A stretch of DNA of 64,000 bases from Planctomycetota bacterium (GTDB taxonomy: Bacteria; Planctomycetota; SZUA-567), in NCBI GenBank assembly GCA_031254915.1, contig JAIRTL010000123.1:1-64000 (forward strand), given 5' to 3'. A model generated the notes under the pieces. The model saw only the letters and a list, made by a program, of their open reading frames with translations, made no database searches and was not told the DNA's origin. Shown here one piece after another: positions 28,245-37,273 of this stretch (the first letter of the stretch is position 1; every line of letters begins with the position of its first letter). Made by a program: the position numbers and the translations under genes.

Positions 28245-29006
28245 TCAGTCGTCGACTCCCAGATACGCCTCGATGACCTTCGGATCCCTCTGGATCTCCT
28301 CCGGAACCCCCTCGGCGATAATGGCGCCGTTTTCAATCACCACCAGCTTGCTGCACACCTTCATGACGAACCCGATGTCGTGCTCGATAAGCATGATGGT
28401 GATGTCGCGTTTCCGAATGCGGCCGATAAGGCCGCGAAGCTCATACGTCTCCTGGTCGTTCATGCCGCCGGCGGGTTCGTCGAGGACCATGAACTTCGGT
28501 TCCGTCGCAAGGGCGCGGGCGATTTCAAGACGGCGCTGGTCGCCGTAGGGGAGGCCGCCCGCCTTGGCGCGCCAGACGTCGGCGAGACCGACAAACTCGA
28601 GCTCCTCCATCGCGCGAGTGAGCGCCACCCGTTCCTCCCGACGCTGATGCGGCAGCCGGAGAAGCGAAGAGACGATTCCGGAACCCATCCGGCAGTGATA
28701 GCCGGACAGGACGTTTTCCAGCACAGACATGCCGGCGAAAAGGCGGATCGTCTGGAATGTGCGGGCGAGACCGAGTTTGACGATCTGGTGCGGCTTCCCG
28801 CGATCGATCCGGTGGCCGTCGAAGAAGATGTCGCCGCCGTCGGGCCGAAGCGCGCCCGTGATGAGGTTGAACACCGTCGTCTTGCCGGCGCCGTTGGGGC
28901 CGATCAAGCCGACGACGTCGCCACGCTCGACGTCGAACGAAACGCCGGCGACGGCGACAAGCCCGCCGAAGGATTTCACCAGCGTTTTCAGGGACAGTAT
29001 AATCAT
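28245..29006 (-). CDS. livG: branched-chain amino acid ABC transporter ATPase LivG
   Basis: LivG is the second ATPase of the hydrophobic amino acid transporter. It has 253 residues, with Walker A GPNGAGKTT, the LivG-type GLARTFQTIRLF, signature LPYGDQRRLEIARAL and Walker B MVLDEPAGGMN; IMLIEHDIGFVM contains the H-loop. The signature begins PYG rather than SGG, which is normal for this subfamily. The ATG at 29006 overlaps the livM stop by four bases. Confidence 0.94.
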   Translation of the reverse strand: MIILSLKTLVKSFGGLVAVAGVSFDVERGDVVGLIGPNGAGKTTVFNLITGALRPDGGDIFFDGHRIDRGKPHQIVKLGLARTFQTIRLFAGMSVLENVLSGYHCRMGSGIVSSLLRLPHQRREERVALTRAMEELEFVGLADVWRAKAGGLPYGDQRRLEIARALATEPKFMVLDEPAGGMNDQETYELRGLIGRIRKRDITIMLIEHDIGFVMKVCSKLVVIENGAIIAEGVPEEIQRDPKVIEAYLGVDD

Positions 29007-29995
29007 GGGAATTTGCCCGCCAGAGGCTCGGGCAGCGTGTAATTCCGCGTTTTCGGCGGCAATAGCCCCTGCGGCCTGAAAATCATCATAAGAACGAGGG
29101 CGGCGCCGAACACGAGCATGCGGTAGTTCTGGAGGCCGCGAAACAGTTCGGGCAATCCTGAAACGAGAAAAGCGCCCAGCAGAACGCCCTTCTGGTTGCC
29201 GCTGCCGCCGAGGATGACGATCATGAACAGCACCACCGATTCCCAGAAACTGAACGATCCGGGAGAAATGGTGCGCATCTTGCTCGCATAGATTGTGCCG
29301 ACGAACCCGGCCCACACGGCGCCGATCACGAAGGCGGACAGCTTGTAGCGGTCGGTGTTCACGCCCATGCCCTCGGCCGCGACCGAATCTTCCTTGATGT
29401 ACTTGAGGGCGCGCCCGTAGCGCGAATGCTCAAGCCAATAGAACAACAGCATCGACAGCGCTGCGAAGCCCCAGATCAGACAGAAAAAGTGCTGCGGGCG
29501 CGCGATCCGAAAGCCGAACAACACCGGCCTGGCGATGCCGATTATGCCGTTCGAACCGCCGGTGAGGCCGAAAACATTGTTGATCAGCGCGATACGCACG
29601 ATTTCGACAATGCCGATCGTCACCATGAGGAGATAGTCGCCGCGAAGATGGATGATGGGCGAGGCGACGGCGACGGCGAAAATTCCCGCCGCCATGCCGG
29701 CGAAGGGCATGGTGGCGAAGATAGGCCATTCGAGGCGCGTGTTGAGGATCGCGGTCGTATAGGCGCCGACGGCGAAGAAGGCGGCGTGGCCCATGTGGAA
29801 CATGCCGGCGTGGCCGAGAATGATGTTGAGCGACAGGGCGAGGATCGCGGAGATCCCGACCGCGTTCAACACATCCAGCCAATAGGCTCCCAATCCGAAC
29901 TGCGGCAACGAGAAAAAGGCGGCCGCGCCGACGATCTGTGCGCCGAGCAGCCAGTTCTTCCATTTCGAGGATGCCGGAGAAATCGATGCAATCAT
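29003..29995 (-). CDS. livM: branched-chain amino acid ABC transporter permease LivM
   Basis: LivM is one of the two inner-membrane permeases of the transporter. The 330-residue protein has eight or so membrane segments and the family markers ALSLNIILGHAGMFHMGHAAFFAVGAYT near the N terminus (residues about 54-80), LTGGSNGI and the EAA-like cytoplasmic loop AEGMGVNTDRYKLSAFVIGA. It overlaps both neighbours by four bases (livG and livH), so translational coupling is expected along livH-livM-livG. Confidence 0.94.
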   Translation of the reverse strand: MIASISPASSKWKNWLLGAQIVGAAAFFSLPQFGLGAYWLDVLNAVGISAILALSLNIILGHAGMFHMGHAAFFAVGAYTTAILNTRLEWPIFATMPFAGMAAGIFAVAVASPIIHLRGDYLLMVTIGIVEIVRIALINNVFGLTGGSNGIIGIARPVLFGFRIARPQHFFCLIWGFAALSMLLFYWLEHSRYGRALKYIKEDSVAAEGMGVNTDRYKLSAFVIGAVWAGFVGTIYASKMRTISPGSFSFWESVVLFMIVILGGSGNQKGVLLGAFLVSGLPELFRGLQNYRMLVFGAALVLMMIFRPQGLLPPKTRNYTLPEPLAGKFP

Positions 29996-30897
29996 AGTTT
30001 TTCCGCCACCCGCTCACGGAGAATGCCGGTGGGACGCACCACCAGGATGACGATGAGGACGCAGAAGGTGATGGCGTCGCGCCAGGCGAGCGAGATATAC
30101 GCGGCACCGAACGCCTCGACGAGACCGAGGAGCAGGCCGCCGATCATCGCGCCGTGGATGTTGCCGATACCGCCGATGATCGCGGCGGTGAACGCCTTCA
30201 AGCCGTAAAGTTGGCCCATGTTGAAATTGATCTGTCCGTAATAGACGCCGACCATCACTCCGGCGAGTCCGCCCAGCGCGGGGCCGATGAGAAAGACGAT
30301 GGCGATGACCCTGCGCACGTCGATCCCCATGAGCTTCGCCGCGCCCTGGTCGATCGCCGACGCGCGGATCGCCATGCCCATGCGCGTCCGATTGATGAAA
30401 AAGTAGAGAAGCAGCATGATGACGACGCTGGTCGCGAGCACGACGACGCGGATGAGAGGGATGTCCTGCCCCGCGAAGCTGAGGGTGACGTTGGGCAGGA
30501 GGTCGGCCGGATAGGCGCGGTAGCGCGCGTCCCAGATAAGCATGATGGCGTTTTGGAAAAAGATGCTCGCCCCGAGGGCCGACACGACGGCGGAGAGACG
30601 ATCCGATTTCCTGAGCGGCCGGTAGGCGACGCGCTCGAGCAGATAGCCGGCCAGCGCCGACAGCCCCATCACCATCACGACCGTGATGAGGATGGCAGCC
30701 CCCGTCCCGAAATAACCGGTCAAGCCGACGGAGACGAGCAGGGTGAAGCCAAGGTACGCGCCGAGAGCGAACAGCTCGCCGTGGGCGAAATTGATCAGCT
30801 TGAGAATGCCGTAGACCATGGTGTAGCCGAGCGCGATCAGGGCGTAGATCCCCCCGACAGCCAGGCCGTTGGTCAGTTGTTGGATAAAGACTTCCAT
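29992..30897 (-). CDS. livH: branched-chain amino acid ABC transporter permease LivH
   Basis: LivH pairs with LivM to form the membrane channel of the transporter. The 301 residues begin with the family pattern LTNGLAVGGIYALIALGYTM, followed by GILKLINFAHGELFALGAY. The loop MGIDVRRVIAIVFLIGPALGG is the site contacting the ATPases. It is separated from livK by an 80-base gap that contains a very strong hairpin, a common device for making more binding protein than permease. Confidence 0.94.
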   Translation of the reverse strand: MEVFIQQLTNGLAVGGIYALIALGYTMVYGILKLINFAHGELFALGAYLGFTLLVSVGLTGYFGTGAAILITVVMVMGLSALAGYLLERVAYRPLRKSDRLSAVVSALGASIFFQNAIMLIWDARYRAYPADLLPNVTLSFAGQDIPLIRVVVLATSVVIMLLLYFFINRTRMGMAIRASAIDQGAAKLMGIDVRRVIAIVFLIGPALGGLAGVMVGVYYGQINFNMGQLYGLKAFTAAIIGGIGNIHGAMIGGLLLGLVEAFGAAYISLAWRDAITFCVLIVILVVRPTGILRERVAEKL

Positions 30898-30910
30898 ACT
30901 CTTCCATCCT

Positions 30911-30944
30911 CCCGGGCCCGGCGCGTCGGCGCGCCGGGCCCGGG
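30911..30944 (-). promoter_or_regulatory. strong intercistronic hairpin between livK and livH
   Basis: A perfect 15-bp GC-only stem (CCCGGGCCCGGCGCG and its complement, loop TCGG) lies between livK and livH. It has no T-run, so it is more likely to stabilise the 3' end of livK mRNA or cause partial termination than to stop transcription fully. Confidence 0.65.
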
Positions 30945-30977
30945 AATCCGCTTTAGCGCCCCATCAAGAAAAAGCCG

Positions 30978-32099
30978 TCACTGAACAAGGACGAACTCGC
31001 CCTTGTCGTTCACTTGGTAGAGGCGATAGACGTCGCCGATTCGGTCGCCCTTTTCGTTGAACGAAATGGTGCCGGTGAAGCCGGGATAGTTTTCCAGTTC
31101 GTTGTGGAGATACCCGGCGATCGATTCCGAGGTCGGCTCGCCCTCGATATGCTTGAGAGCCTCGACGATGACGCCGAAGGCGTCGCCGGCCATCATCGCC
31201 CAGACGGAGGACGGAACCGCGTTGTGCCGGGCGCGATATTCGTCGAGCAGCTTGACGGCGGCCGGGCCGGTGAGGTCCATGGGGCCGGGGGGGCTGATGA
31301 AGTAATAACCGTTGGCAGCCTCGACGCCGGCGATCTCGACCAGGACTGAGTTGTTGGTCGCATCGCCGCCGATCATGGGGATGTCCCAGCGCATGTCCTT
31401 TTTCTGGCGGAGGATCATGGCGGCCTCGGGGTAGTAGGCGGTGAAGACGACGATATCCGGTTCGGCGGTGCGCATCTTCACGAGCGTGGTCGTGAAGTCG
31501 CGGTCGCCCGGAGTGACGGCGTCGAAGAAGACGATGTCGAGTCCGAGCTTTTCGAAATTTCCGCGCGATTCGTCCGCCAGACCCTTGGCGTATGAGGTGT
31601 TGTCGTGGAGGATGGCGATTCTCTTGTGGCCCATGTCCGCGACCTTGCCGGCCATGACGATGCCCTGCTCGTCGTCGCGAGGACAGGTGCGGAAGAAGAG
31701 CGGGTACCCCTGCTCGGAGAGCCTGATCGAGGTCGAGCCGGTGGCGATCTGGAGCACGCCCTCGTCGTCGTAAATTCCCTGCGCCGCCTCGCAGATCGAG
31801 GAACCGTAGGTGCCGACCACGGCGATGACTTCGGAACTGATGAGGCGCTGCGCGGCAAGGGCGGCGGTGCGCGGATCGCCGGCGTCGTCGCCGACTTCGA
31901 TCTGGATGGTGCGGCCGTTGATGCCGCCGGCTGCGTTGATCTCTTTCGCCATGATGTTGACGACGTTCACCATGTCTTCGCCCTCGGACGCCCACGGACC
32001 GGTTACGGGCCCCATGACGCCGATGATGACCGACTCGCCGGCGACGGCCGAGACGGCGAACAGACCGAAACAGGCCGCCATCAATGCGAATTTCCCCAT
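30978..32099 (-). CDS. livK: branched-chain amino acid ABC transporter substrate-binding protein
   Basis: This periplasmic binding protein captures the amino acid for LivHMGF. The 373 residues begin with a Sec signal peptide (MGKFALMAACFGLFAVSAVAG), and the mature part starts ESVIIGVMGPVTGPWASEG. The type I periplasmic-binding fold is supported by AQRLISSEVIAVVGTYGSS and ILHDNTSYAKGLADE. The ribosome site GAGGAGAG precedes the ATG. It heads the operon. The ligand could be a branched-chain or aromatic amino acid; the phenylacetate-CoA ligase genes across the divergent gap make an aromatic ligand worth considering. Confidence 0.92.
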   Translation of the reverse strand: MGKFALMAACFGLFAVSAVAGESVIIGVMGPVTGPWASEGEDMVNVVNIMAKEINAAGGINGRTIQIEVGDDAGDPRTAALAAQRLISSEVIAVVGTYGSSICEAAQGIYDDEGVLQIATGSTSIRLSEQGYPLFFRTCPRDDEQGIVMAGKVADMGHKRIAILHDNTSYAKGLADESRGNFEKLGLDIVFFDAVTPGDRDFTTTLVKMRTAEPDIVVFTAYYPEAAMILRQKKDMRWDIPMIGGDATNNSVLVEIAGVEAANGYYFISPPGPMDLTGPAAVKLLDEYRARHNAVPSSVWAMMAGDAFGVIVEALKHIEGEPTSESIAGYLHNELENYPGFTGTISFNEKGDRIGDVYRLYQVNDKGEFVLVQ

Positions 32100-32874
32100 G
32101 CTTTTCTCTCCTCGTCAACTTGGTTTTCGCGATTTGAAACCTGCACAAAATCCTCCGTTCCCGATTCGGCGTTCGAGCGGAACCGGGCACGGCCATCCTT
32201 CCATCATACCGGGTTTGTACGACATATGATAATGCTTCGCGGCTTACGGCGCAATATGCGCGCCGATCTTTTTGTCCGCGGACGCGGCTGAATCACAAAA
32301 TGAAGGCGCATTTTCGGAAGGCGTTTAGGTTCAACACACGATCATTTTTCGAAATTATATCTATAACTATTTGACGTTACATAAGTAATGATATTATCAC
32401 CCCGAGTTTATCGACGGAGGAGTTGGAGCGGCGAATCGTTCGCCGCCAGGATTTCGCCATGCAAACCAACACTCGGCAGGGCCACTGCGATGCTATGCCG
32501 TTCACGGTCCGGAGTTGTGATTCCATCAACTGCGCGGCCACGAAATGGCCAAGGGGAACAGATATGGGACATGTCAACCCTCATCCACCATTTTCATAAT
32601 TTCAGGCTACGCCCAGTATTTCGAGCGGATTGTCCGCGAGGCGGTCGATCTTAAGAAGCGAAGCGCGTTACCGCATTTTCCTTGACTTCGTTTAGTCGCA
32701 AACAAAGTATATGAATATTCCCCGGTACAATTATCCGGCGTCGCGAATTCCCGCCGTCACAGCCACGAAAACGAAAAACACGGCTCCGGGGCATGCCGGT
32801 TCCGCGACCGGGATCGGCGGCGGGGCGGCTCTGGGGTCAACGTCGCCCACATCGAGCGAAGAAGAGGGAGCAGG
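32100..32874. other. 775-base divergent control region between livK and paaK
   Basis: This is the promoter region for two divergent operons. It contains a distinctly AT-rich island at about 32340-32400 (with TATAAT on the minus strand), the family B repeat (32494-32622), and TTGACT followed by AT-rich sequence near 32682-32715 that could promote paaK. A 13-base string GCGCATTTTCGGA near 32310 also occurs in family A repeats. No gene is evident. Confidence 0.55.
32494..32622 (+). repeat. family B fold-back repeat, copy 2
   Basis: This copy begins TATGCCGTTCACGGTCCGGA and ends near CAGTATTTCG. The internal hairpin is perfect here (GGCCA at 32536-32540, CGAAA, TGGCC at 32546-32550), followed by AAGGGGAACAGAT. 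The C-run of copy 1 is interrupted. The terminal inverted repeat is GGTCCGGAGTTGTGA against a more degenerate TTTTCATAATTTCAGGC. Confidence 0.72.
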
Positions 32875-34206
32875 ATGAAAAAAGACGACAATGACAGGAT
32901 TTTCAATCCCGCCAGCGCGACGGACTATGTGCCGCTTCCGCAACTGCGCGGCCTTCAGCTTGAACGACTGAAGCGAACCGTCATGAACGCCTATCACAAC
33001 CAGCGCCAGGGTTTGTTCAAACAGCGCATGGCCGCGGCGGATGTCAAGCCGGATGACATTCGCTGCCTCGAGGACATTCGTCGTCTTCCCTTTTCCGTCA
33101 AGGCGGATCTCCGGGAGACGTATCCATACGGCATGTTCACAGCCCCGCAAAAGGACGTCGTCCGCCTTCATGCCTCTTCCGGCACGACGGGGAAGCCGAT
33201 CGTCGTCGGCTATACCAAAAAAGACATCACAGTCTGGTCAGACGCGATGATCCGCGCCATGTCGGCGGCCGGGTTGTCGTCGAAGGACGTTATCCAGGTC
33301 TCCTACGGTTACGGTTTGTTCACGGGCGGCCTCGGCGCCCATTACGGCGCCGAAACGCTGGGCGCGACAGTCGTGCCGACCTCGGGCGGCAACACCGAGC
33401 GCCAGATCATGGTCATGCAGGACTTCGGCGTCACCGCCATCTGTTGCACGCCGAGCTATTTCCTCCACATCGCCGAAAAGGCGTCCGAGATGGGCATCGA
33501 CCTGAGGACGCTCAAGCTCCGGGCCGGCGTTTTCGGCGCCGAACCGTGGTCCGAGGCGATGCGCCATCGCATTCAGGGGGAAACGGGCATCAAGGCATAC
33601 GATATCTACGGGCTGTCCGAGATCATCGGTCCCGGTGTCGCCATGGAATGCCAGGAACAGAGCGGTCTTCACGTCTTCGAGGACTACTTCTATCCGGAAG
33701 TGATCGATCCTGAAACGATGCAACCCCTCCCCGACGGCAAGGAGGGAGAGCTCGTCCTCACCACCCTCGCCAAGGAGGCGATCCCGATGATCCGCTACCG
33801 GACGCGGGACATCACGGCGATCATGCCGGAACAATGCGCCTGCGGCCGCACGATTCGCCGTATCCGCCGTATCGGCCGCCGCTCGGACGACATGATGATC
33901 ATTCGCGGCGTCAACGTCTATCCGTCGCAGATCGAGGCGGCTATCCTCAAGATCAAGGGGCTTATGCCGCATTACGAAATCGTTCTCACACGCGAGGGCG
34001 GCCTCGACAACATGGAGATCAGGGTCGAAGTCACGCCGGAACTCTTCGACGACCGTATCCGCGGCGTGGAAAGCCTGCAGAAGCAGATCGCGTACGCGGT
34101 GTTCTCCACCGTGGGCATCCATGCGAAGGTGACGTTCGCCGAGTCGAAATCCATCGCCAGGAGCGAGGGCAAGGCGAAGCGCATCATCGATAAGCGTGGA
34201 ATTTAA
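32875..34206 (+). CDS. paaK: phenylacetate-CoA ligase family protein (first paralogue)
   Basis: This adenylate-forming enzyme joins an aryl or arylacetic acid to CoA via an AMP intermediate. The 443-residue length is typical of PaaK. Motifs are the P-loop-like SSGTTGKPIVVGYT, YGYGLFTGGLGAHYG, AYDIYGLSEIIGPGVA, YRTRDITAIM, with cysteines in ECxxxxxxxH-like and CACGRT positions, and the C-terminal hinge IIRGVNVYPSQIE. GGGAGCAGG precedes the ATG. Together with an ACT protein and a second PaaK it forms a three-gene operon, a known grouping in anaerobes that oxidise aromatic amino acids through indolepyruvate/phenylpyruvate. Confidence 0.9.
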   Translation: MKKDDNDRIFNPASATDYVPLPQLRGLQLERLKRTVMNAYHNQRQGLFKQRMAAADVKPDDIRCLEDIRRLPFSVKADLRETYPYGMFTAPQKDVVRLHASSGTTGKPIVVGYTKKDITVWSDAMIRAMSAAGLSSKDVIQVSYGYGLFTGGLGAHYGAETLGATVVPTSGGNTERQIMVMQDFGVTAICCTPSYFLHIAEKASEMGIDLRTLKLRAGVFGAEPWSEAMRHRIQGETGIKAYDIYGLSEIIGPGVAMECQEQSGLHVFEDYFYPEVIDPETMQPLPDGKEGELVLTTLAKEAIPMIRYRTRDITAIMPEQCACGRTIRRIRRIGRRSDDMMIIRGVNVYPSQIEAAILKIKGLMPHYEIVLTREGGLDNMEIRVEVTPELFDDRIRGVESLQKQIAYAVFSTVGIHAKVTFAESKSIARSEGKAKRIIDKRGI

Positions 34207-34270
34207 TGGGCAAGGGATGCCGACGGCATTATACTGTTCGTTTTACCGCACTTTACAACGGGAGCGAGGC

Positions 34271-34708
34271 ATGAAAATCCACCAGATCGCCATTTTTATG
34301 GAAAACAAGCCCGGTCACCTGATGGGCATCTGCCGCACCCTCGCCGGGGCGGGCGTCAGCATCACGACGCTGTCCCTCGCCGACACGCAGCAGTATGGCA
34401 TCCTCCGCCTCATCACGGAATCGTGGGAAAAGGCGCGGGCCGTCCTCGATAAGGCCGGCTATGTCGTCAACATCACCGAAGTTCTCGCGGTCGAGGTCGT
34501 GGACAAGCCGGGCGGACTTCTCCAGGTACTCGAGATCATCGGGGGCGGCGACATCAACATCGAATACATGTACGCCTTCACGTTCCGCCACGGCGAAAAG
34601 GCTGTCATGGTCTTCCGTTTCAACGATCCCGACAAGGCGATCGCGCTGCTTTCCAACGCCGGCGTGAAGGTGCTTGACGGCGTAACCCTTTTTAACGGGA
34701 TGAATTGA
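34271..34708 (+). CDS. tandem ACT-domain protein
   Basis: The 145-residue protein consists of two ACT domains: HQIAIFMENKPGHLMGICRTL at the N terminus and VEVVDKPGGLLQVLEIIGGG in the second half. ACT domains bind amino acids and regulate partner enzymes. Lying between two PaaK genes, it may sense an aromatic or branched-chain amino acid for this pathway. I start at ATG 34271, after GGGAGCGAGG; an upstream in-frame ATG lies at the end of paaK. The second PaaK begins one base after its stop. Confidence 0.85.
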   Translation: MKIHQIAIFMENKPGHLMGICRTLAGAGVSITTLSLADTQQYGILRLITESWEKARAVLDKAGYVVNITEVLAVEVVDKPGGLLQVLEIIGGGDINIEYMYAFTFRHGEKAVMVFRFNDPDKAIALLSNAGVKVLDGVTLFNGMN

Positions 34709-34709
34709 G

Positions 34710-36029
34710 ATGGCCGAGAAGAAACCACGGATCGAGGACAGAATTTTCGACCTTGACGAATGCATGCCCCGGGACAGGCTCACAGAGTTGCAGATCGACC
34801 GGCTCAACCGGGCAATCGAACGCGCGCGCCATGTGCCGTTTTACGCGGACAGGCTGAAAAACGTCGGCGAGATCAAAAGCCTCGACGACGTCAAGCGCCT
34901 GCCCTTCACCACCAAACAGGACCTGCGCGACGGCTATCCGCTCGACTTCATGGCGATCCGCCGCGACGAGATCGCCCGCATCCACGGCTCGAGCGGCACG
35001 ACCGGCCAAATGACTTTCGTCCCTTACTCGCGCCGCGACATGGACAACTGGGGCAACCTGTGCGCCCGCTTTCTTTCGTCCGGCGGGCTCAAGCCGAAAA
35101 TGCTTGTGCAGGTAAGCTTCGGTTACGGCCTGTTCACGGGCGGCTTCGGGCTCCATTATGGCATCGAGCGCATCGGCGCCGCAGTCATCCCCGCCGCCGC
35201 CGGCAACAGCGAGCGCCAGCTTGCGATCCTGCGCGACATCCAGCCCGACGCCCTCGTCTGCACTCCCGGCTACGCCCTCAACCTGGCGGAAATCCTCCAG
35301 GCCGAAGGCATCACGCTCCCGCACCTAAAGGTCGGCTTCTTCGGCGCCGAACCCTGGACCGATGAAATGCGCGCCCGGATCGAGGATGAACTCGGCCTTT
35401 TCGCCACCGACAATTACGGGCTTTCGGAAGTCATAGGCCCCGGCGTCTCCGGCGAATGCCCCTGGCGCCACGGCATGCACATCAACGAGGACCACTTCCT
35501 CGTCGAATGTCTCGACCCGGAAACGCTCGAACCGGTCAAACCGGGAGAAAAGGGGGAAATCGTCCTCACCACCCTCACCAAGGAAGGCATGCCTGTCATC
35601 CGCTACCGTACCCGGGACATCTCCAACCTCAATCCGGAGCCCTGCCCCTGCGGCCGCACCGGCGTGCGCATGGGCCGCGTCACCGGCCGTTCCGACGACA
35701 TGCTCGTCATCCGCGGCGTCAACGTCTACCCGACCCAGATCGAGGAGGCGCTACTGCGCATCCGCGAGGCCGCGCCGCATTACGAGATCGAGGTCACCCG
35801 CCCGGGCGCGCTCGACGTCGCCACCGTCAGGGTGGAAATGCTCCCCGGCATGTTCTCGGCGTCGATGAAGGAAATGGTGGCGCTACGGGACCGGATCGTC
35901 CAGGCGATCAGTTCCATCACCGGCATCAGGATGGAGGTCGAACTGGTGGCGCCGCAGACGCTTCAGCGCTTCCTCGGCAAGGCGCGCCGCGTCACCGACC
36001 GCCGCGCCAAGGACGAAGACAAACAGTAA
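34710..36029 (+). CDS. paaK: phenylacetate-CoA ligase family protein (second paralogue)
   Basis: This second PaaK-like ligase has 439 residues and is clearly paralogous to the one at 32875. It has SSGTTGQMTFVPYSRRD, FGYGLFTGGFGLHYG, TDNYGLSEVIGPGVSGEC, YRTRDISNLNPEPCPCGRT and the hinge VIRGVNVYPTQIE. The substrate-side residues differ between the two copies (for example AYDIYGLSE against ATDNYGLSE), so they may prefer different acids or form a mixed pair. It starts one base after the ACT gene, implying co-translation, and is followed by a terminator-like hairpin. Confidence 0.9.
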   Translation: MAEKKPRIEDRIFDLDECMPRDRLTELQIDRLNRAIERARHVPFYADRLKNVGEIKSLDDVKRLPFTTKQDLRDGYPLDFMAIRRDEIARIHGSSGTTGQMTFVPYSRRDMDNWGNLCARFLSSGGLKPKMLVQVSFGYGLFTGGFGLHYGIERIGAAVIPAAAGNSERQLAILRDIQPDALVCTPGYALNLAEILQAEGITLPHLKVGFFGAEPWTDEMRARIEDELGLFATDNYGLSEVIGPGVSGECPWRHGMHINEDHFLVECLDPETLEPVKPGEKGEIVLTTLTKEGMPVIRYRTRDISNLNPEPCPCGRTGVRMGRVTGRSDDMLVIRGVNVYPTQIEEALLRIREAAPHYEIEVTRPGALDVATVRVEMLPGMFSASMKEMVALRDRIVQAISSITGIRMEVELVAPQTLQRFLGKARRVTDRRAKDEDKQ

Positions 36030-36055
36030 CGCGACGATCGCACCGGTTACACAGC

Positions 36056-36098
36056 ACGAGGGGATGCCTCTTCGAGAATGCCTTCCCTCGTTCTTTAT
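36056..36098 (+). terminator. probable terminator after the paaK operon
   Basis: ACGAGGG (36056-36062) pairs with CCCTCGT (36085-36091), with a small inner stem CTC-TTC-GAG, followed by TCTTTATTC. It begins about 25 bases after the paaK stop. The stem is short, so confidence is moderate. Confidence 0.45.
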
Positions 36099-36302
36099 TC
36101 GCATGCCGGCCCGGACAACCGGAAAAGCATGGAAAGATTTACAGCCACTCGCCGAATCATCGAATGTGGCTCGTTCACGGCCCCCCCCCGATCGGCCCGG
36201 CCAGAAACCGCGCCTTCGAATCGCAGTCCTTGAGCGCGCAGATGATGGAAAACAGCCCGCAAAGCGGCACGACGTCGTGAATCACCGCCTTTCCCTTTTC
36301 GA

Positions 36303-37169
36303 TCACGCCGAACCATCGGTCTGGTCGTTGGGCGCCAGACAGACCTGGAGTGCGAAATCGAACCCGTCGCCCTCGAAAAGCACGACGATGTTCGGCGTTC
36401 CCGTCCGGTGGGCGATTTCGTGGCCCGGTCCCGTAACGACAGTGGGAATCGATATGGTGAAATGGTACTTCGTTTTCACAAGCGACGCCTTCGCCTGGCC
36501 GGCGATCATGTTGATGATCTCGCCGATCGCATCGCGAACGTCCTGGGTAAGATCGGCGACAGGCGGTTCGCCGAGCATGTTGCCGACCACCAGGCAGGCG
36601 AGCGGCGCCGGCATGCTGACGACGACGCTTCCGGTAGCGGCGCCGGACAATCCCATAACCCCGGAGATGTCGCCAAGCATCTTGTAGTCGTCCTTCAGGA
36701 AAATCTTTTTTCGGACGATTTCGACCCGGCACATTTGGGAAAAAACGTTTCTGGCGGCGTCGATAAACGGGTTGATGAATTCAACGTTCACCGTCGGTCG
36801 CGTGGTTTGGCCGCGCTTGACGACGCCGACGATCGAGCGCACAAGGTCGTCGGGGTCGAGCGGTGTGTTGACGATGCCGGCGGCGCCGGCCTTGATGCCG
36901 GCGAAGGTGGTGCCGGCCTTGATCTTCGGGCTGAGAAGCAGGACCGGAACCTTCGCGTCCTTTTCCTTCGCCGCGTAGACGTAATCGGCGCAGACGGAAG
37001 GGTCCGTCTCCCAGTCGACGAGGACAACGCTGCTCCCGTCAATCGCGTCCTGGAGCGTCTCGCGGCTGTTGGCGTGGACGAAATCCATCCCGCTCATTTT
37101 TTTGTGCAGGAATACGCCGCGAACCATGTTCGGCGTCGTGGTCGATTCGGATACGGTGATAATTTTCAT
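36303..37169 (-). CDS. pseudo-receiver / CheX phosphatase fusion
   Basis: The 288-residue protein joins an N-terminal receiver-like domain (about 1-125) to a C-terminal CheX domain (about 130-288). CheX dephosphorylates CheY-P; its catalytic Glu and Asn are seen in GEIINMIAGQAK (E-x-x-N), after SMPAPLACLVVGNMLGE. In the receiver part the N-terminal acidic pair is replaced by polar residues (ITVSESTTTPN), although an aspartate in VVLVDWE is kept, so normal phosphorylation looks unlikely. The gene lies 100 bases downstream of cheY in the same direction, which supports a role in ending the chemotaxis signal. Confidence 0.82.
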   Translation of the reverse strand: MKIITVSESTTTPNMVRGVFLHKKMSGMDFVHANSRETLQDAIDGSSVVLVDWETDPSVCADYVYAAKEKDAKVPVLLLSPKIKAGTTFAGIKAGAAGIVNTPLDPDDLVRSIVGVVKRGQTTRPTVNVEFINPFIDAARNVFSQMCRVEIVRKKIFLKDDYKMLGDISGVMGLSGAATGSVVVSMPAPLACLVVGNMLGEPPVADLTQDVRDAIGEIINMIAGQAKASLVKTKYHFTISIPTVVTGPGHEIAHRTGTPNIVVLFEGDGFDFALQVCLAPNDQTDGSA

Positions 37170-37273
37170 TCCCTGGCGTCCTGTCCTGTCGCTGCGAAAA
37201 ACAGGGCCGCGTCAAGCGGCGGAGAGGCCGGCGCGTCGCCGTGCCGATCCCCGGCATAAGCACCCGACCACAT

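Noticed and set aside
32100-32874. A tRNA or other RNA gene in the large divergent gap
   Set aside because: No cloverleaf, T-loop motif (GGTTCGAATCC type) or other known RNA signature could be seen there or in the other gaps.
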